This document shows positions 35,722 through 44,529 of a stretch of DNA of 64,000 nucleotides, one piece after another. Every line of letters begins with the position of its first letter. Position 1 is the first letter of the stretch. The DNA comes from an uncultured Draconibacterium sp. GTDB taxonomy: Bacteria > Bacteroidota > Bacteroidia > Bacteroidales > Prolixibacteraceae. The stretch is taken from assembly GCF_963675065.1 (NCBI RefSeq), contig NZ_OY775906.1, positions 598,001 to 662,000 on the forward strand, written 5' to 3'. The position numbers and the translations under genes were made by a program. The notes below the pieces were generated by a model that worked only from the letters and a program-made list of their open reading frames with translations, was not told the DNA's origin and made no database searches.

Positions 35722-37049
35722 GCATTCCTAATATTCACGTTGGCATAATGAGTGCCGATAAGATCGATTTTAATTTTCAGGGAGAATACCTGCTTGTCGG
35801 AACAGATCATGTTTTGGCAGGAGAGGGATCAGTTTGTATTGAAAACGAAAAGATACAGCTCGCCGGAAAGGAAATAAGTCAGAATAAATTGTATTTCGTG
35901 CCGCTTGAAAAGGGAAAGTCGGAGTTCGAACTAAAAGATGTTACCATCGGTGTAAATTTTCACTGGGAGCAAAAGGAGGATCAGAAATTTCAGGGGGCTT
36001 TGAAATTTATCATCGAAGAGGATAAAATTACTGCTGTAAATATTCTTTCGATTGAAGACTATCTGATCAGTGTGATTTCGTCGGAAATGAGTGCAAAAAG
36101 TTCGCTCGATTTGTTGAAGGCGCACGCCATAATTTCGCGCAGCTGGTTAATTGCACAAATTGAAAAGCAGGATAAACTTACCGATGCCGGAGAAACATAT
36201 GAAAGCACTTTTAAATCTGACGAGGAGTACATAAAATGGTACGACCGCGAAGATCACACGAATTTTCATGTTTGTGCCGACGATCATTGCCAGCGCTACC
36301 AGGGAACAACGCGTTCGCATAACCCGAATGTAGTAAAAGCTGTTAATGAAACGGCCGGTGTTGTCCTTGCATACCACGGTGTGATTTGCGATGCGCGTTT
36401 CTCGAAATGTTGTGGTGGTATTGCCGAGCTTTTCGAAAATTGCTGGGAGCCGGTAAATCATCCCTACTTAACGGCTGTGATAGATAACCCGTCAGCTCCA
36501 GAAGGTTTTGAAACAAATCTTACTGTAGAAGAAAATGCAGTTCCGTGGTTAAAAAATGCACCGGAAGCTTTTTGTAATACCGACGATGAAGAAGTACTGA
36601 AACAGGTACTAAATGAATACGACTGGACAGCCAGAGATTTTTACCGCTGGACAGTGGAATACAAACAAGATGAGCTTTCTGCTTTGATCCTGAAGCGCTC
36701 AGGAAATGACTTCGGAAAGATTCTGGATATGATTCCGGTGGAACGTGGCGCTTCTGGACGATTAGTAAAACTGAAAATTGTAGGATCGAAAAAGACGCTA
36801 ACCGTTGGAAAGGAGCTGGAAATCCGCCGTTGGTTGAGTGAGTCGCATTTATACAGCTCGGCATTTCTGGTGGAGAAAAAGGATGTTGTTGATGGTGTGC
36901 CGGGCAAGATTATTTTGCAGGGAGCAGGTTGGGGACACGGTGTTGGCCTTTGCCAGATCGGTGCGGCCGTAATGGGCCACAAGGGCTATAAATACGATGA
37001 AATTCTAAATCATTATTTTAAAAATATTGATCTCGAAAAACGATACTAA
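35718..37049 (+). CDS. SpoIID/LytB-domain protein without visible signal peptide
   Basis: 443 residues. The SpoIID domain has the candidate catalytic Glu123 in ISSEMSAKSSLDLLKAHAIISRSWL, RYQGTTRSHNPNVVKAVNETAGVVL, FSKCCGGIAELFENCW and the C-terminal GWGHGVGLCQIGAAVMGHKGYKYDEIL. SpoIID of sporulating bacteria is a lytic transglycosylase acting on denuded glycan strands. Here the N-terminus (MSIPNIHVGIMSADKIDFNF) has no signal peptide and cannot be extended, because it overlaps the preceding gene. Either it acts in the cytosol on imported fragments or it leaves the cell by another route. 2 nt before the GH9 start. Confidence 0.83.
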   Translation: MSIPNIHVGIMSADKIDFNFQGEYLLVGTDHVLAGEGSVCIENEKIQLAGKEISQNKLYFVPLEKGKSEFELKDVTIGVNFHWEQKEDQKFQGALKFIIEEDKITAVNILSIEDYLISVISSEMSAKSSLDLLKAHAIISRSWLIAQIEKQDKLTDAGETYESTFKSDEEYIKWYDREDHTNFHVCADDHCQRYQGTTRSHNPNVVKAVNETAGVVLAYHGVICDARFSKCCGGIAELFENCWEPVNHPYLTAVIDNPSAPEGFETNLTVEENAVPWLKNAPEAFCNTDDEEVLKQVLNEYDWTARDFYRWTVEYKQDELSALILKRSGNDFGKILDMIPVERGASGRLVKLKIVGSKKTLTVGKELEIRRWLSESHLYSSAFLVEKKDVVDGVPGKIILQGAGWGHGVGLCQIGAAVMGHKGYKYDEILNHYFKNIDLEKRY

Positions 37050-37050
37050 C

Positions 37051-39504
37051 ATGACAAAGCGAGCTTTTCTCTCATTTGTTTTGGTGTTTGTTGCTGTATG
37101 TGTTTTTGCACAGCAGAAAGTTATTCGTATCAATCAGCTGGGATATTTGCCTCAGTCGGTAAAGGTTGCTGTTTTTCTTTCAACAGAAGCTGAAAACGCT
37201 GAACACTTTCAGGTATTTGATGCCCTCAACGATAAACTGGTTTATGAGGCAAATGTAAAACAGGTTGATGGCTCTGATTGGGGAATGAAGACCGCTTTTC
37301 GCCTTGATTTTTCTGCTGTAACAGAAAGTGGCGGTTATTACCTGAAGTTTGGTGAAATCCATTCTCCGTCATTTCAAATATCCCCCGAAGTTTACGACGG
37401 AACAGCAGATTTCCTATTAAACTACATGCGCCAGCAGCGTTGTGGTTACAATCCGTATTTGCAGGATTCCTGCCATTTGCACGATGGAATAATTGTAGAT
37501 CATCCGACAAAAACGGGGCAAAAAATAGATGTGACCGGTGGCTGGCACGATGCCTCAGACTACCTGCAATACCTTACAACTTCGGCTAATGCCACTTACC
37601 AGTTGTTGTATGCTTACGAGCAAAATCCTGCAGTTTTTAAAGATGATTACCGGGAAAATGGAGAATCCGGCGCAAACGGAATTCCTGATATTCTGGATGA
37701 AGCAAAATGGGGCCTCGACTGGATGGTAAAAATGAATCCCTCAGCAAGTGAGATGTACAACCAGATTGCCGACGACAGAGATCACCGCGGGTATCGTTTG
37801 CCCAATAAAGATACGGTGAGCTACGGATTGGAAGGAACTTACCGCCCGGTGTATTTTATTAGCGGAAATCCACAAGGGCTGGCGGAGCATAAAAACCGCA
37901 CGACCGGAGTTTCGTCGAGTGCAGCAAAATATGCGTCATCATTTGCTTTGGGAGCGATGATGATGAAAGAGTTTTATCCCGAGTTTGCCAAACAAATAGC
38001 AGAAAAGGCCGGTGAAGCTTACATTTTTGCATTGAGTGATTTGGGAGCATGTCAAACAGCTTGTAACGTGTCGCCATATTTTTACGAGGAAGCCAATTAT
38101 GTAGACGACCTTGAACTGGCGGCCACAACTTTATATCAGTTAACCAGTGATGATTATTATTTGCTTGAAGCCAAAAAATGGGGCAGTGTTGAGAATGTTA
38201 CGCCCTGGATGTCGGCAGGTTTTGCGCGTCATTACCAGTTTTACCCTTTTGTGAATATTGGGCATGTTAAGCTGGCCGAAAAGGATGAAAACTTTGCAAC
38301 TTATCTGAAACAGGGATTAACGCATCTTTACGATCGTGGAAAGGATGATCCGTTCCTGAATGGCATCCCATTTATCTGGTGCTCGAATAATTTGGTGGCG
38401 GCCGCGCTTACGCAGGCCCGCGCTTACGAAGAAATTACCGGCGACCAAACATTTGCTGAAATGGAAGCCGCTTTGCGCGACTGGCTTTTTGGTTGTAATC
38501 CCTGGGGAACAAGTATGATCTGCGGTTTACCGGCGAGTGGCGATAATCCGCAGTTGCCACATTCGTCCATCACAAAAATACTTGGTGAAACCACTTATGG
38601 CGGTTTGGTAGACGGGCCGGTTTATAATTCCATTTTTTCCGGACTTATTGGTATTGAAATTCAGCAACCCGATCCGTTTGAAGCTTTTAACAAAGGCAAA
38701 GCGGTTTATCACGATGATATGGGCGATTATTCGTCCAACGAGCCAACCATGGACGGCACGGCAAGTCTGAGTTACTATTTGTCGTCGATGGAAAAAACAG
38801 GGCTCGATCAGCAGAATGAATATGAAAAAGATGCTCAGGGAGCTATTCGGTATATTCATCCCAAAGAAAAAAATATTTACCTCGTATTTTCGGCACACGA
38901 TAAAGCTGAAGGTGCTGAGCATATTTTAAAGACATTGGATAAAAGGGATTGTAAAGCATCATTCTTTTTTACGGGCGATTTTTTGCGCGACAAACAATTT
39001 CAACCGATCATAAAAAAAGTAATAAAAGACGGGCATTATCTGGGGGCGCATTCCGATAAGCACCTGTTGTACTGCGACTGGACCAATCGGGATTCGCTGC
39101 TGGTTGACCGAACTACTTTTGAGCAGGATTTGAACGAAAACTACAAGGCTTTGCAACAATTTGGAATCAAGAGCGAAAATTCTTGCTGGTTTTTGCCGCC
39201 TTTTGAATGGTATAATTCGGCAACGGTAAACTGGGCTTCGGCAATGGGGTTACGCACCATCAACTTTTCGCCCGGAATAAGAAGTAACGCCGATTATACA
39301 ACACCAGATATGGCGAATTATATGGCATCCGATAAAATCTTTAAAAGCATTTTAAAGGTTGAGGAAGAGCAGGGCTTAAACGGCGCAATTATGCTGATTC
39401 ATCCCGGAACGGAAGAAAATAGAACAGATAAATTTTATCTTCGTTTGGAAGAACTGATAGAGACATTACAGGCAAAAGGATATCGTTTCGAACGATTGCC
39501 ATAG
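37051..39504 (+). CDS. Secreted GH9 glycosidase fused to a polysaccharide deacetylase domain
   Basis: 817 residues with a signal peptide ending VFAQ. Order: N-terminal Ig-like CelD_N domain (IRINQLGYLPQSVKVAVFL, about 22-105); GH9 (alpha/alpha)6 catalytic domain (about 115-585) with the base pair Asp167/Asp170 in GGWHDASDY and the acid Glu564 in SSNEPTMDGTASLSYYL; C-terminal NodB/CE4-like domain (about 605-815) with HSDKH as the metal His motif and FLPPFEWYN. Its first NodB motif is unusual (VFSAHD rather than TFDDG). GH9 is best known for cellulases, but some bacterial members are exo-beta-glucosaminidases. A deacetylase fused to such an enzyme would suit N-acetylated glycans such as murein; this is inference. 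Confidence 0.85.
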   Translation: MTKRAFLSFVLVFVAVCVFAQQKVIRINQLGYLPQSVKVAVFLSTEAENAEHFQVFDALNDKLVYEANVKQVDGSDWGMKTAFRLDFSAVTESGGYYLKFGEIHSPSFQISPEVYDGTADFLLNYMRQQRCGYNPYLQDSCHLHDGIIVDHPTKTGQKIDVTGGWHDASDYLQYLTTSANATYQLLYAYEQNPAVFKDDYRENGESGANGIPDILDEAKWGLDWMVKMNPSASEMYNQIADDRDHRGYRLPNKDTVSYGLEGTYRPVYFISGNPQGLAEHKNRTTGVSSSAAKYASSFALGAMMMKEFYPEFAKQIAEKAGEAYIFALSDLGACQTACNVSPYFYEEANYVDDLELAATTLYQLTSDDYYLLEAKKWGSVENVTPWMSAGFARHYQFYPFVNIGHVKLAEKDENFATYLKQGLTHLYDRGKDDPFLNGIPFIWCSNNLVAAALTQARAYEEITGDQTFAEMEAALRDWLFGCNPWGTSMICGLPASGDNPQLPHSSITKILGETTYGGLVDGPVYNSIFSGLIGIEIQQPDPFEAFNKGKAVYHDDMGDYSSNEPTMDGTASLSYYLSSMEKTGLDQQNEYEKDAQGAIRYIHPKEKNIYLVFSAHDKAEGAEHILKTLDKRDCKASFFFTGDFLRDKQFQPIIKKVIKDGHYLGAHSDKHLLYCDWTNRDSLLVDRTTFEQDLNENYKALQQFGIKSENSCWFLPPFEWYNSATVNWASAMGLRTINFSPGIRSNADYTTPDMANYMASDKIFKSILKVEEEQGLNGAIMLIHPGTEENRTDKFYLRLEELIETLQAKGYRFERLP

Positions 39505-39533
39505 AACTCAACAAATAAAACCGATAAACCAAA

Positions 39534-41375
39534 ATGGCTAAAACAAAGACTCAACGTAATCCCTGGTTTTGGATTCCCACACTTTATTTTGCAGAAGGAT
39601 TACCCTACGTTATTGTAATGACCCTCTCGGTGATCATGTACAAACGACTGGGGATATCAAATACCGACATCGCATTATACACCAGCTGGCTGTATTTGCC
39701 GTGGGTGATTAAACCCTTGTGGAGCCCGATTGTGGATTTGCTGAAAACCAAACGTTTCTGGATTGTGATTATGCAATTGGTGGTTGGTGTTGGGCTGGCC
39801 GGCGTGGCTTTTACCATTCCTGTCAGTAATTTCTTTCAATATACGCTGGCGTTTTTCTGGTTGCTTGCTTTTAGTTCAGCTACCCACGATATTGCTGCCG
39901 ATGGTTTTTATATGCTGGGCTTATCGCAAGGCGATCAGTCGTTTTTTGTGGGAATCAGAAGCACCTTTTACCGTTTTGCCATGCTTACAGGACAGGGACT
40001 TTTGGTAATTCTTGCAGGAGCTCTGGAAACTGCAACCGGTTTAGAGCCGCTTGAGGTAAATGTTACAGCCCAGAATATACCGGTTCAGGAAATTTCATTT
40101 AATCCTGATAGTTATCAGCAGCTGCACGAATCGGGCGATATTTATTTTGTTTCCGAGAATGAGGTGAAAGTACCCATTGGTCTGGTAACAAAAGACCAGG
40201 CGGCTGAGATAAAGAAAAGTGTAGACGAATGGAATATCAACAATAATTTTTATGCCAGCGAAACTCCGGTAGCCACAAAAGATGCCGGTTGGTGGACACG
40301 AAAAGTGTCGACACCGTTAAAAGAAACACTAAAAGAAAAATTCAATAAAGAAACGGTTGACCTGAGTTCTGAAGTTGGCAACCTGGCCATTATCCCCATT
40401 CAGCTTTCAACAAAACCCGTGGCAGGGGAGCAGGTGGTGTTGAATTTTGGTTACGAAAAAGGCGATGCAAGTATAAAACTGGTAAAGACCTATCGTTATG
40501 AATTTGATGAAAGCAACTGGGACAAACCTGCTTTTGCCGTTGTTCAGCTCGATCCGAAACTGAAAAAAGCCACACAGGCTACTTTTGTTGGTCGTTCGGG
40601 GAATATAAAGTTTTCGTGGTTAGTGGTTATGGTCTGTATTGCGGTGTTGTTTGTGGTATTTTCGCTGTATCACCGTTTTGCATTGCCGCATCCGGCAAGC
40701 GATGTGGCCAACAAAACCGAAGGCAAAAGCGTGATGGGCGAGTTCTTCGAAACCTTTGCAGCCTTTTTCCGCAAAAAAGAAATTGTGTCGATAATGCTGT
40801 TCCTTTTATTGTACCGACTGGCCGAATCGCAGCTGGTAAAAATGGCCTCGCCGTTTTTGCTCGATGCCCGCGAAGCTGGTGGACTTGGACTTACAACCGG
40901 CGATTTGGGTTTGGTGTACGGAACGGCCGGAATGATTTCGCTGACAATTGGCGGTATTTTAGGCGGTATTGTAGCCTCGCGCAAAGGACTAAAACACTGG
41001 CTGTGGTGGATGGCGCTGGCCATTAACCTGCCTAACCTTTGTTATTTGCTGCTGTCGTTGTTTAATCCCACATCGTTGTGGTGGATTTCGGCTGCTGTGG
41101 TGATTGAGCAGTTTGGTTACGGCTTTGGATTTACAGCCTACATGCTCTTCTCTATCTACGTTGCGGAAGGCAAGCACAAAACAGCACACTACGCCATTAC
41201 AACAGGTTTTATGGCACTGGGAATGATGATTCCCGGTATGTTAAGTGGCTGGTTGCAGGAAATAATCGGCTACCAGAGTTTCTTTGTTTGGGTGATGATC
41301 TGTACCATCCCGATCTTTTTAGTATTGCCTTTTGTTAAGGTTGATTCGAAGTTTGGGATTAAGGAGAAGGAGTAG
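39534..41375 (+). CDS. AmpG-like muropeptide permease (MFS)
   Basis: 613 residues. Opens with RNPWFWIPTLYFAEGLPYVIVMTLSVIMYKRLG and TDIALYTSWLYLPWVIKPLWSPIVD, the typical AmpG/acetyl-CoA-transporter start. HDIAADGFYMLGL matches the helix with acidic residues. About six helices precede a hydrophilic insert (about residues 170-350), and six or more follow. E. coli AmpG (about 490 aa) lacks such a large insert. By family and context it imports anhydro-muropeptides or disaccharides; the insert may bind ligand outside the membrane. Last gene of the operon, followed by a hairpin. Confidence 0.82.
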   Translation: MAKTKTQRNPWFWIPTLYFAEGLPYVIVMTLSVIMYKRLGISNTDIALYTSWLYLPWVIKPLWSPIVDLLKTKRFWIVIMQLVVGVGLAGVAFTIPVSNFFQYTLAFFWLLAFSSATHDIAADGFYMLGLSQGDQSFFVGIRSTFYRFAMLTGQGLLVILAGALETATGLEPLEVNVTAQNIPVQEISFNPDSYQQLHESGDIYFVSENEVKVPIGLVTKDQAAEIKKSVDEWNINNNFYASETPVATKDAGWWTRKVSTPLKETLKEKFNKETVDLSSEVGNLAIIPIQLSTKPVAGEQVVLNFGYEKGDASIKLVKTYRYEFDESNWDKPAFAVVQLDPKLKKATQATFVGRSGNIKFSWLVVMVCIAVLFVVFSLYHRFALPHPASDVANKTEGKSVMGEFFETFAAFFRKKEIVSIMLFLLLYRLAESQLVKMASPFLLDAREAGGLGLTTGDLGLVYGTAGMISLTIGGILGGIVASRKGLKHWLWWMALAINLPNLCYLLLSLFNPTSLWWISAAVVIEQFGYGFGFTAYMLFSIYVAEGKHKTAHYAITTGFMALGMMIPGMLSGWLQEIIGYQSFFVWVMICTIPIFLVLPFVKVDSKFGIKEKE

Positions 41376-41391
41376 TTCGTTATTAGGAAAG

Positions 41392-41432
41392 GGATGTCAT
41401 CTTTCTGCTTTTTTTAATGAGAGATGACATCC
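41392..41432 (+). terminator. Hairpin after the permease gene
   Basis: Perfect 10-bp arms GGATGTCATC and GATGACATCC enclose a 21-nt loop that contains a T-run. It begins 17 nt after the stop codon. The T-run in the loop rather than after the stem makes it an atypical terminator. Confidence 0.5.
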
Positions 41433-41449
41433 TTATTTGCATCTGAAAG

Positions 41450-41660
41450 AAAGATTATTCGTCCTGAAAGGACAGTTAATTTAAGCCCTGGGCATCGCCT
41501 TGGGTATGTCAATAGTGATTATATCGGGCTGAAAGTCCAGCTTATTAATTTGCCTTTTCAGGGCGATGGGAAAACAGGCTGTTGGTTTCCCAAGGCGTCG
41601 CATTTGCTTTGCCGTTGGGTTAGAATAAATTGGGCTTTCAGCCCGGTAACGATTTGAGTG
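41450..41660. repeat. REP-like intergenic element with short hairpins
   Basis: Contains TCCTGAAAGGA, GGGCATCGCC, and GGGCTTTCAGCCC, all short inverted repeats, in sequence that reads through short frames on both strands without protein-like composition. The style (fragments like CCTTTTCAGGGCGATGGG and CCCAAGGCGTCGC) resembles dispersed non-coding repeats common in Bacteroidota. It forms the first half of a 607-nt gap (41376-41982); the periodic array follows it. Confidence 0.45.
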
Positions 41661-41672
41661 TCGGATTTAACA

Positions 41673-41880
41673 TCCTGCGAAGAATTTACCCGTCCTGCAA
41701 GGTTTTTGCCCCTCCTGTAACGCAGGAACACGAAAAAGTGCCGCAGGACGCCCAAAAGCGGTGCAGGATTTCGAAAAAGTGTTGCAGGGCGACCAAAACC
41801 TCATCAGGGCGCGAAAAAAGTTTGCAGGAACGCAAAAAATGCCGCAGAACCGGAAATTACCTTGCAGGACGGTAATTTTT
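41673..41880. repeat. Periodic array, 11 units of 20-21 nt, with an orientation switch
   Basis: TCCTG[C/T] occurs at 41673, 41693 and 41713. Its reverse complement core GCAGG (or one-base variants) then occurs at 41722, 41743, 41763, 41784, 41804, 41824, 41844 and 41864. The register is exactly 20 or 21 nt throughout, while the sequence between cores varies but is A-rich in the second set. So three units point one way and eight the other. Unit length, lack of a conserved long repeat and lack of cas genes exclude CRISPR. The array ends 100 nt before the TPR gene. Confidence 0.75.
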
Positions 41881-41982
41881 TGAAACTTTGTCAGCCCAAA
41901 AGCCCGTTTTACGACAAATCCGCCGATAACAATTCTTGGAAAGCTTTTTGATTGTCTATGGTCTTTGTAACTTTGATAAGCT

Positions 41983-44205
41983 ATGAACGACAAAGACCTT
42001 AAAATAAAATACGATACTATCTGTCAGCATTTGGCAGAGCGGAAATTAAAACCTGCTTTTGATTTGCTGGAGAATCTGATCCGTGAAAGCGGATTGTTAA
42101 TCCACCTCGACGAATGGCGCAACCTGGAGCAGAACTACAGCTACATGCTTAAATATACGGTTGAGGGAATTCAGGATCCTGAGCGCCAAAAGGTATATCG
42201 GAAGCTGATTGTTTCGGTTTTTGAGCTGTGTGACAAAATTTATGATGAGATTAGGTTAAAAATGTCGTCGTCGGTTACTTACGAGAAAAAACGCGGGTTT
42301 AAACCAACGCTTCAATTTCATACGCTTTTAGATGAGCTGGAAGATTTTTACCTGCAGGAGCAGCTGGTTTCGCTGGTTGACGATGCCGAGGTGCAACAAT
42401 CATCGAAGCGAATCAGCGCTCGCGATCATCAGCAAAAAATGGTGACATTGTTTTATTTCGTATGGTTTCAGAACGAATTAAACGATGAGCACCACGCATT
42501 TTTAAAAGCCTTTTTAAACAGCGAGCTGATCGAAAAATCGTATAAGTCGTTTATCGTTTCGGCATTGCTGTTGAGTTTATTACGCTACTTCGATGAGGCT
42601 AAGTTTTCAATTCTTTTTGATGCTTACGAACACGAATTACCCGAAATCAATCAGCGCGCTATTGTTGGCTTGCTCATTGGTTTTTACCGTTACGACAGTC
42701 GTTTGGCGTATTACCCGTCGATTACCGGTCGACTGAAACTGCTGAACGAAAATCCGGAATTCAAACAAAATCTCGAGCAAATTATTATTCAGCTCATCAG
42801 AAGTAAGGAAACTGAAAAGATTCAGAAAAAGATTACTGACGAGATTTTACCGGAAATGATAAAGATAAGTCCGAACCTGAAGGACAAGATCAATCTCGAC
42901 AGTTTGATGGATGACACAATGGGCGACGATGAAAATCCGGAGTGGGAAAAGATTTTTGAAGATTCGCCGGGATTGATGAATAAAATGGAGGAGTTTTCTG
43001 AGCTTCAAATGGAAGGCGCCGATGTGTTTATGAGCTCGTTTGCCATGCTGAAAATGTTCCCGTTCTTTAGCGAATTTGCCAACTGGTTTATGCCGTTCTT
43101 TACCAAAAATCCTGAGATCGATTTTGTTGTTAATCGTGGAGATACGGTTACCGATCAGTTTCTGAAAGCCATTGATGCGGCTCCGGTATTGTGTAATTCC
43201 GATAAATATTCGTTCTGCTTAAGTTTGCAAAATATTCCGGCTGAAAACCGTGAATTTATGGCTGAAGGATTGAAAGCTGAAATGCAGCAGTTTGATGAAT
43301 TGCAAAACGATGAAGCTTTGACTGATCCGGGGAAAAAAGCGGCTTACATTTCAAATCTTTACATCCAGGATTTGTATCGCTTTTTTAAATTACATCCGCG
43401 TAAAACTGATTTTGAAGATATTTTTAACTGGCGTTTTGATTTTCATAACAAAGAAACGCTTGGCGAAATGCTGAAAGAAGATGCCGGCGTTGTTCGGAAT
43501 ATTGCCGAATACTATTTCTCGAAAAACTATTATAACGAAGCCGCCGAAGTTTTTAATTACCTGCTGAGTGAGGAGAAAAGCGGGGAGCTGTACCAAAAGC
43601 TGGGTTACTGCTACCAAAAACTGGGCGATTTTGAACAGGCGTTAAAAGCTTATAAAAGCGCCGAGTTGTTTGAGCTGAATAAAAAGTGGAACCTGAATAA
43701 AATTGCATTGTGTTACCGCAATTTAAAACAGCCGAAAAAAGCGCTGGAATACTATCGCGAGGTGGAAGTGTTGGATGAAGATAATTTGAATGTTCAGCTA
43801 AATATTGGTCACTGTTTGTTGGAGCTTGACCGTTTTGAGGAGGCGCTGAAAACCTATTTTAAAGTGGAATACCTGATGCCCGACAATAAGAAGGTGTGGA
43901 AACCTATTGGTTGGTGTTCTTTGGTGGCCGGTAAGTTTGAGCAGGCCGAGAAGTACTTTGCAAAACTGATCGACGACAGTCCGAACAAGCACGACCTGAT
44001 GAACATGGGCCACGTGCAGTGGTGCTTGGGCAAACGAAAAGAAGCACTGGACTATTACAAACAGTCGATTGTAAAAACCGAATTTACCGAGCGCCAATTT
44101 TTCGAGGTTTTCCACGAAGACCTGCATTATTTAATTGGATTGGGAATTAATAAGGATGATGTGCCGATCATGCTCGATCAGCTGCGGTATTTTGTAGAAG
44201 AATAG
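41983..44205 (+). CDS. Large cytosolic TPR-repeat protein of unknown function
   Basis: 740 residues with no signal peptide or membrane segment. The N-terminal 480 residues are helical and unrecognised (LKIKYDTICQHLAERKLKPAFDLLENLI at the start). From about residue 510 TPR units follow: YNEAAEVFNYLLSEEKSGELYQKLGYCYQKLGDFEQALKAYKSAELF, LNKIALCYRNLKQPKKALEYYREVEVL, LNIGHCLLELDRFEEALKTYFKVEYL. Such repeats mediate protein contacts. Nothing nearby hints at a partner; the gene stands alone between two repeat-rich spacers. Confidence 0.8.
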   Translation: MNDKDLKIKYDTICQHLAERKLKPAFDLLENLIRESGLLIHLDEWRNLEQNYSYMLKYTVEGIQDPERQKVYRKLIVSVFELCDKIYDEIRLKMSSSVTYEKKRGFKPTLQFHTLLDELEDFYLQEQLVSLVDDAEVQQSSKRISARDHQQKMVTLFYFVWFQNELNDEHHAFLKAFLNSELIEKSYKSFIVSALLLSLLRYFDEAKFSILFDAYEHELPEINQRAIVGLLIGFYRYDSRLAYYPSITGRLKLLNENPEFKQNLEQIIIQLIRSKETEKIQKKITDEILPEMIKISPNLKDKINLDSLMDDTMGDDENPEWEKIFEDSPGLMNKMEEFSELQMEGADVFMSSFAMLKMFPFFSEFANWFMPFFTKNPEIDFVVNRGDTVTDQFLKAIDAAPVLCNSDKYSFCLSLQNIPAENREFMAEGLKAEMQQFDELQNDEALTDPGKKAAYISNLYIQDLYRFFKLHPRKTDFEDIFNWRFDFHNKETLGEMLKEDAGVVRNIAEYYFSKNYYNEAAEVFNYLLSEEKSGELYQKLGYCYQKLGDFEQALKAYKSAELFELNKKWNLNKIALCYRNLKQPKKALEYYREVEVLDEDNLNVQLNIGHCLLELDRFEEALKTYFKVEYLMPDNKKVWKPIGWCSLVAGKFEQAEKYFAKLIDDSPNKHDLMNMGHVQWCLGKRKEALDYYKQSIVKTEFTERQFFEVFHEDLHYLIGLGINKDDVPIMLDQLRYFVEE

Positions 44206-44529
44206 CGAGATAAATTGAGTCTTGAGACGCTGAGACTGTGGATTGCAAACTGCTAATCAGACTTTTTTTCTTCGTAACAGATAGAACTGTTGAATTGAAA
44301 AACTGCCAAATTGTAAAATTGTCAACTGAGAACCGCAACTGCGATTGTTTTTCTCGGGGATACTATGCAACTTTATGGAAAAAAGTTGTGTTAAAACGTA
44401 ATTGCTAAACTGCTAAATTGTAAATCGTGGTTGTGTCCACTGAAAACTGCGACTGATTACTGAACGCAGTTTTCAATGAACTCATAATATGAATAAGCCT
44501 TTGTGGCTTTGCGTCTTTGTGTTGTCGAT
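44206..44529. other. Repeat-rich spacer without genes
   Basis: 324 nt between the TPR gene and the convergent acyl-CoA synthetase. AACTGC(C/T)AAATTGTAAA occurs twice (around 44300 and 44410), each followed by related ACTG-rich text. The right end carries CCTTTGTGGCTTTGCGTC, similar to part of the element at 34.7 kb. No coding potential and no clear terminator seen. Confidence 0.5.

Noticed and set aside
41673..41880. CRISPR array
   Set aside because: No repeat of 24-47 nt with unique spacers; only a 5-6-nt core recurs every 20-21 nt. No cas gene in the window. The same reasoning applies to the array at 58.3 kb.
41424..41993. Possible small genes on both strands (77-108 codons) after the permease gene
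   Set aside because: They run through hairpin-rich and periodic repeat DNA, have Phe/Cys/Arg- or Trp-rich translations and no family resemblance.
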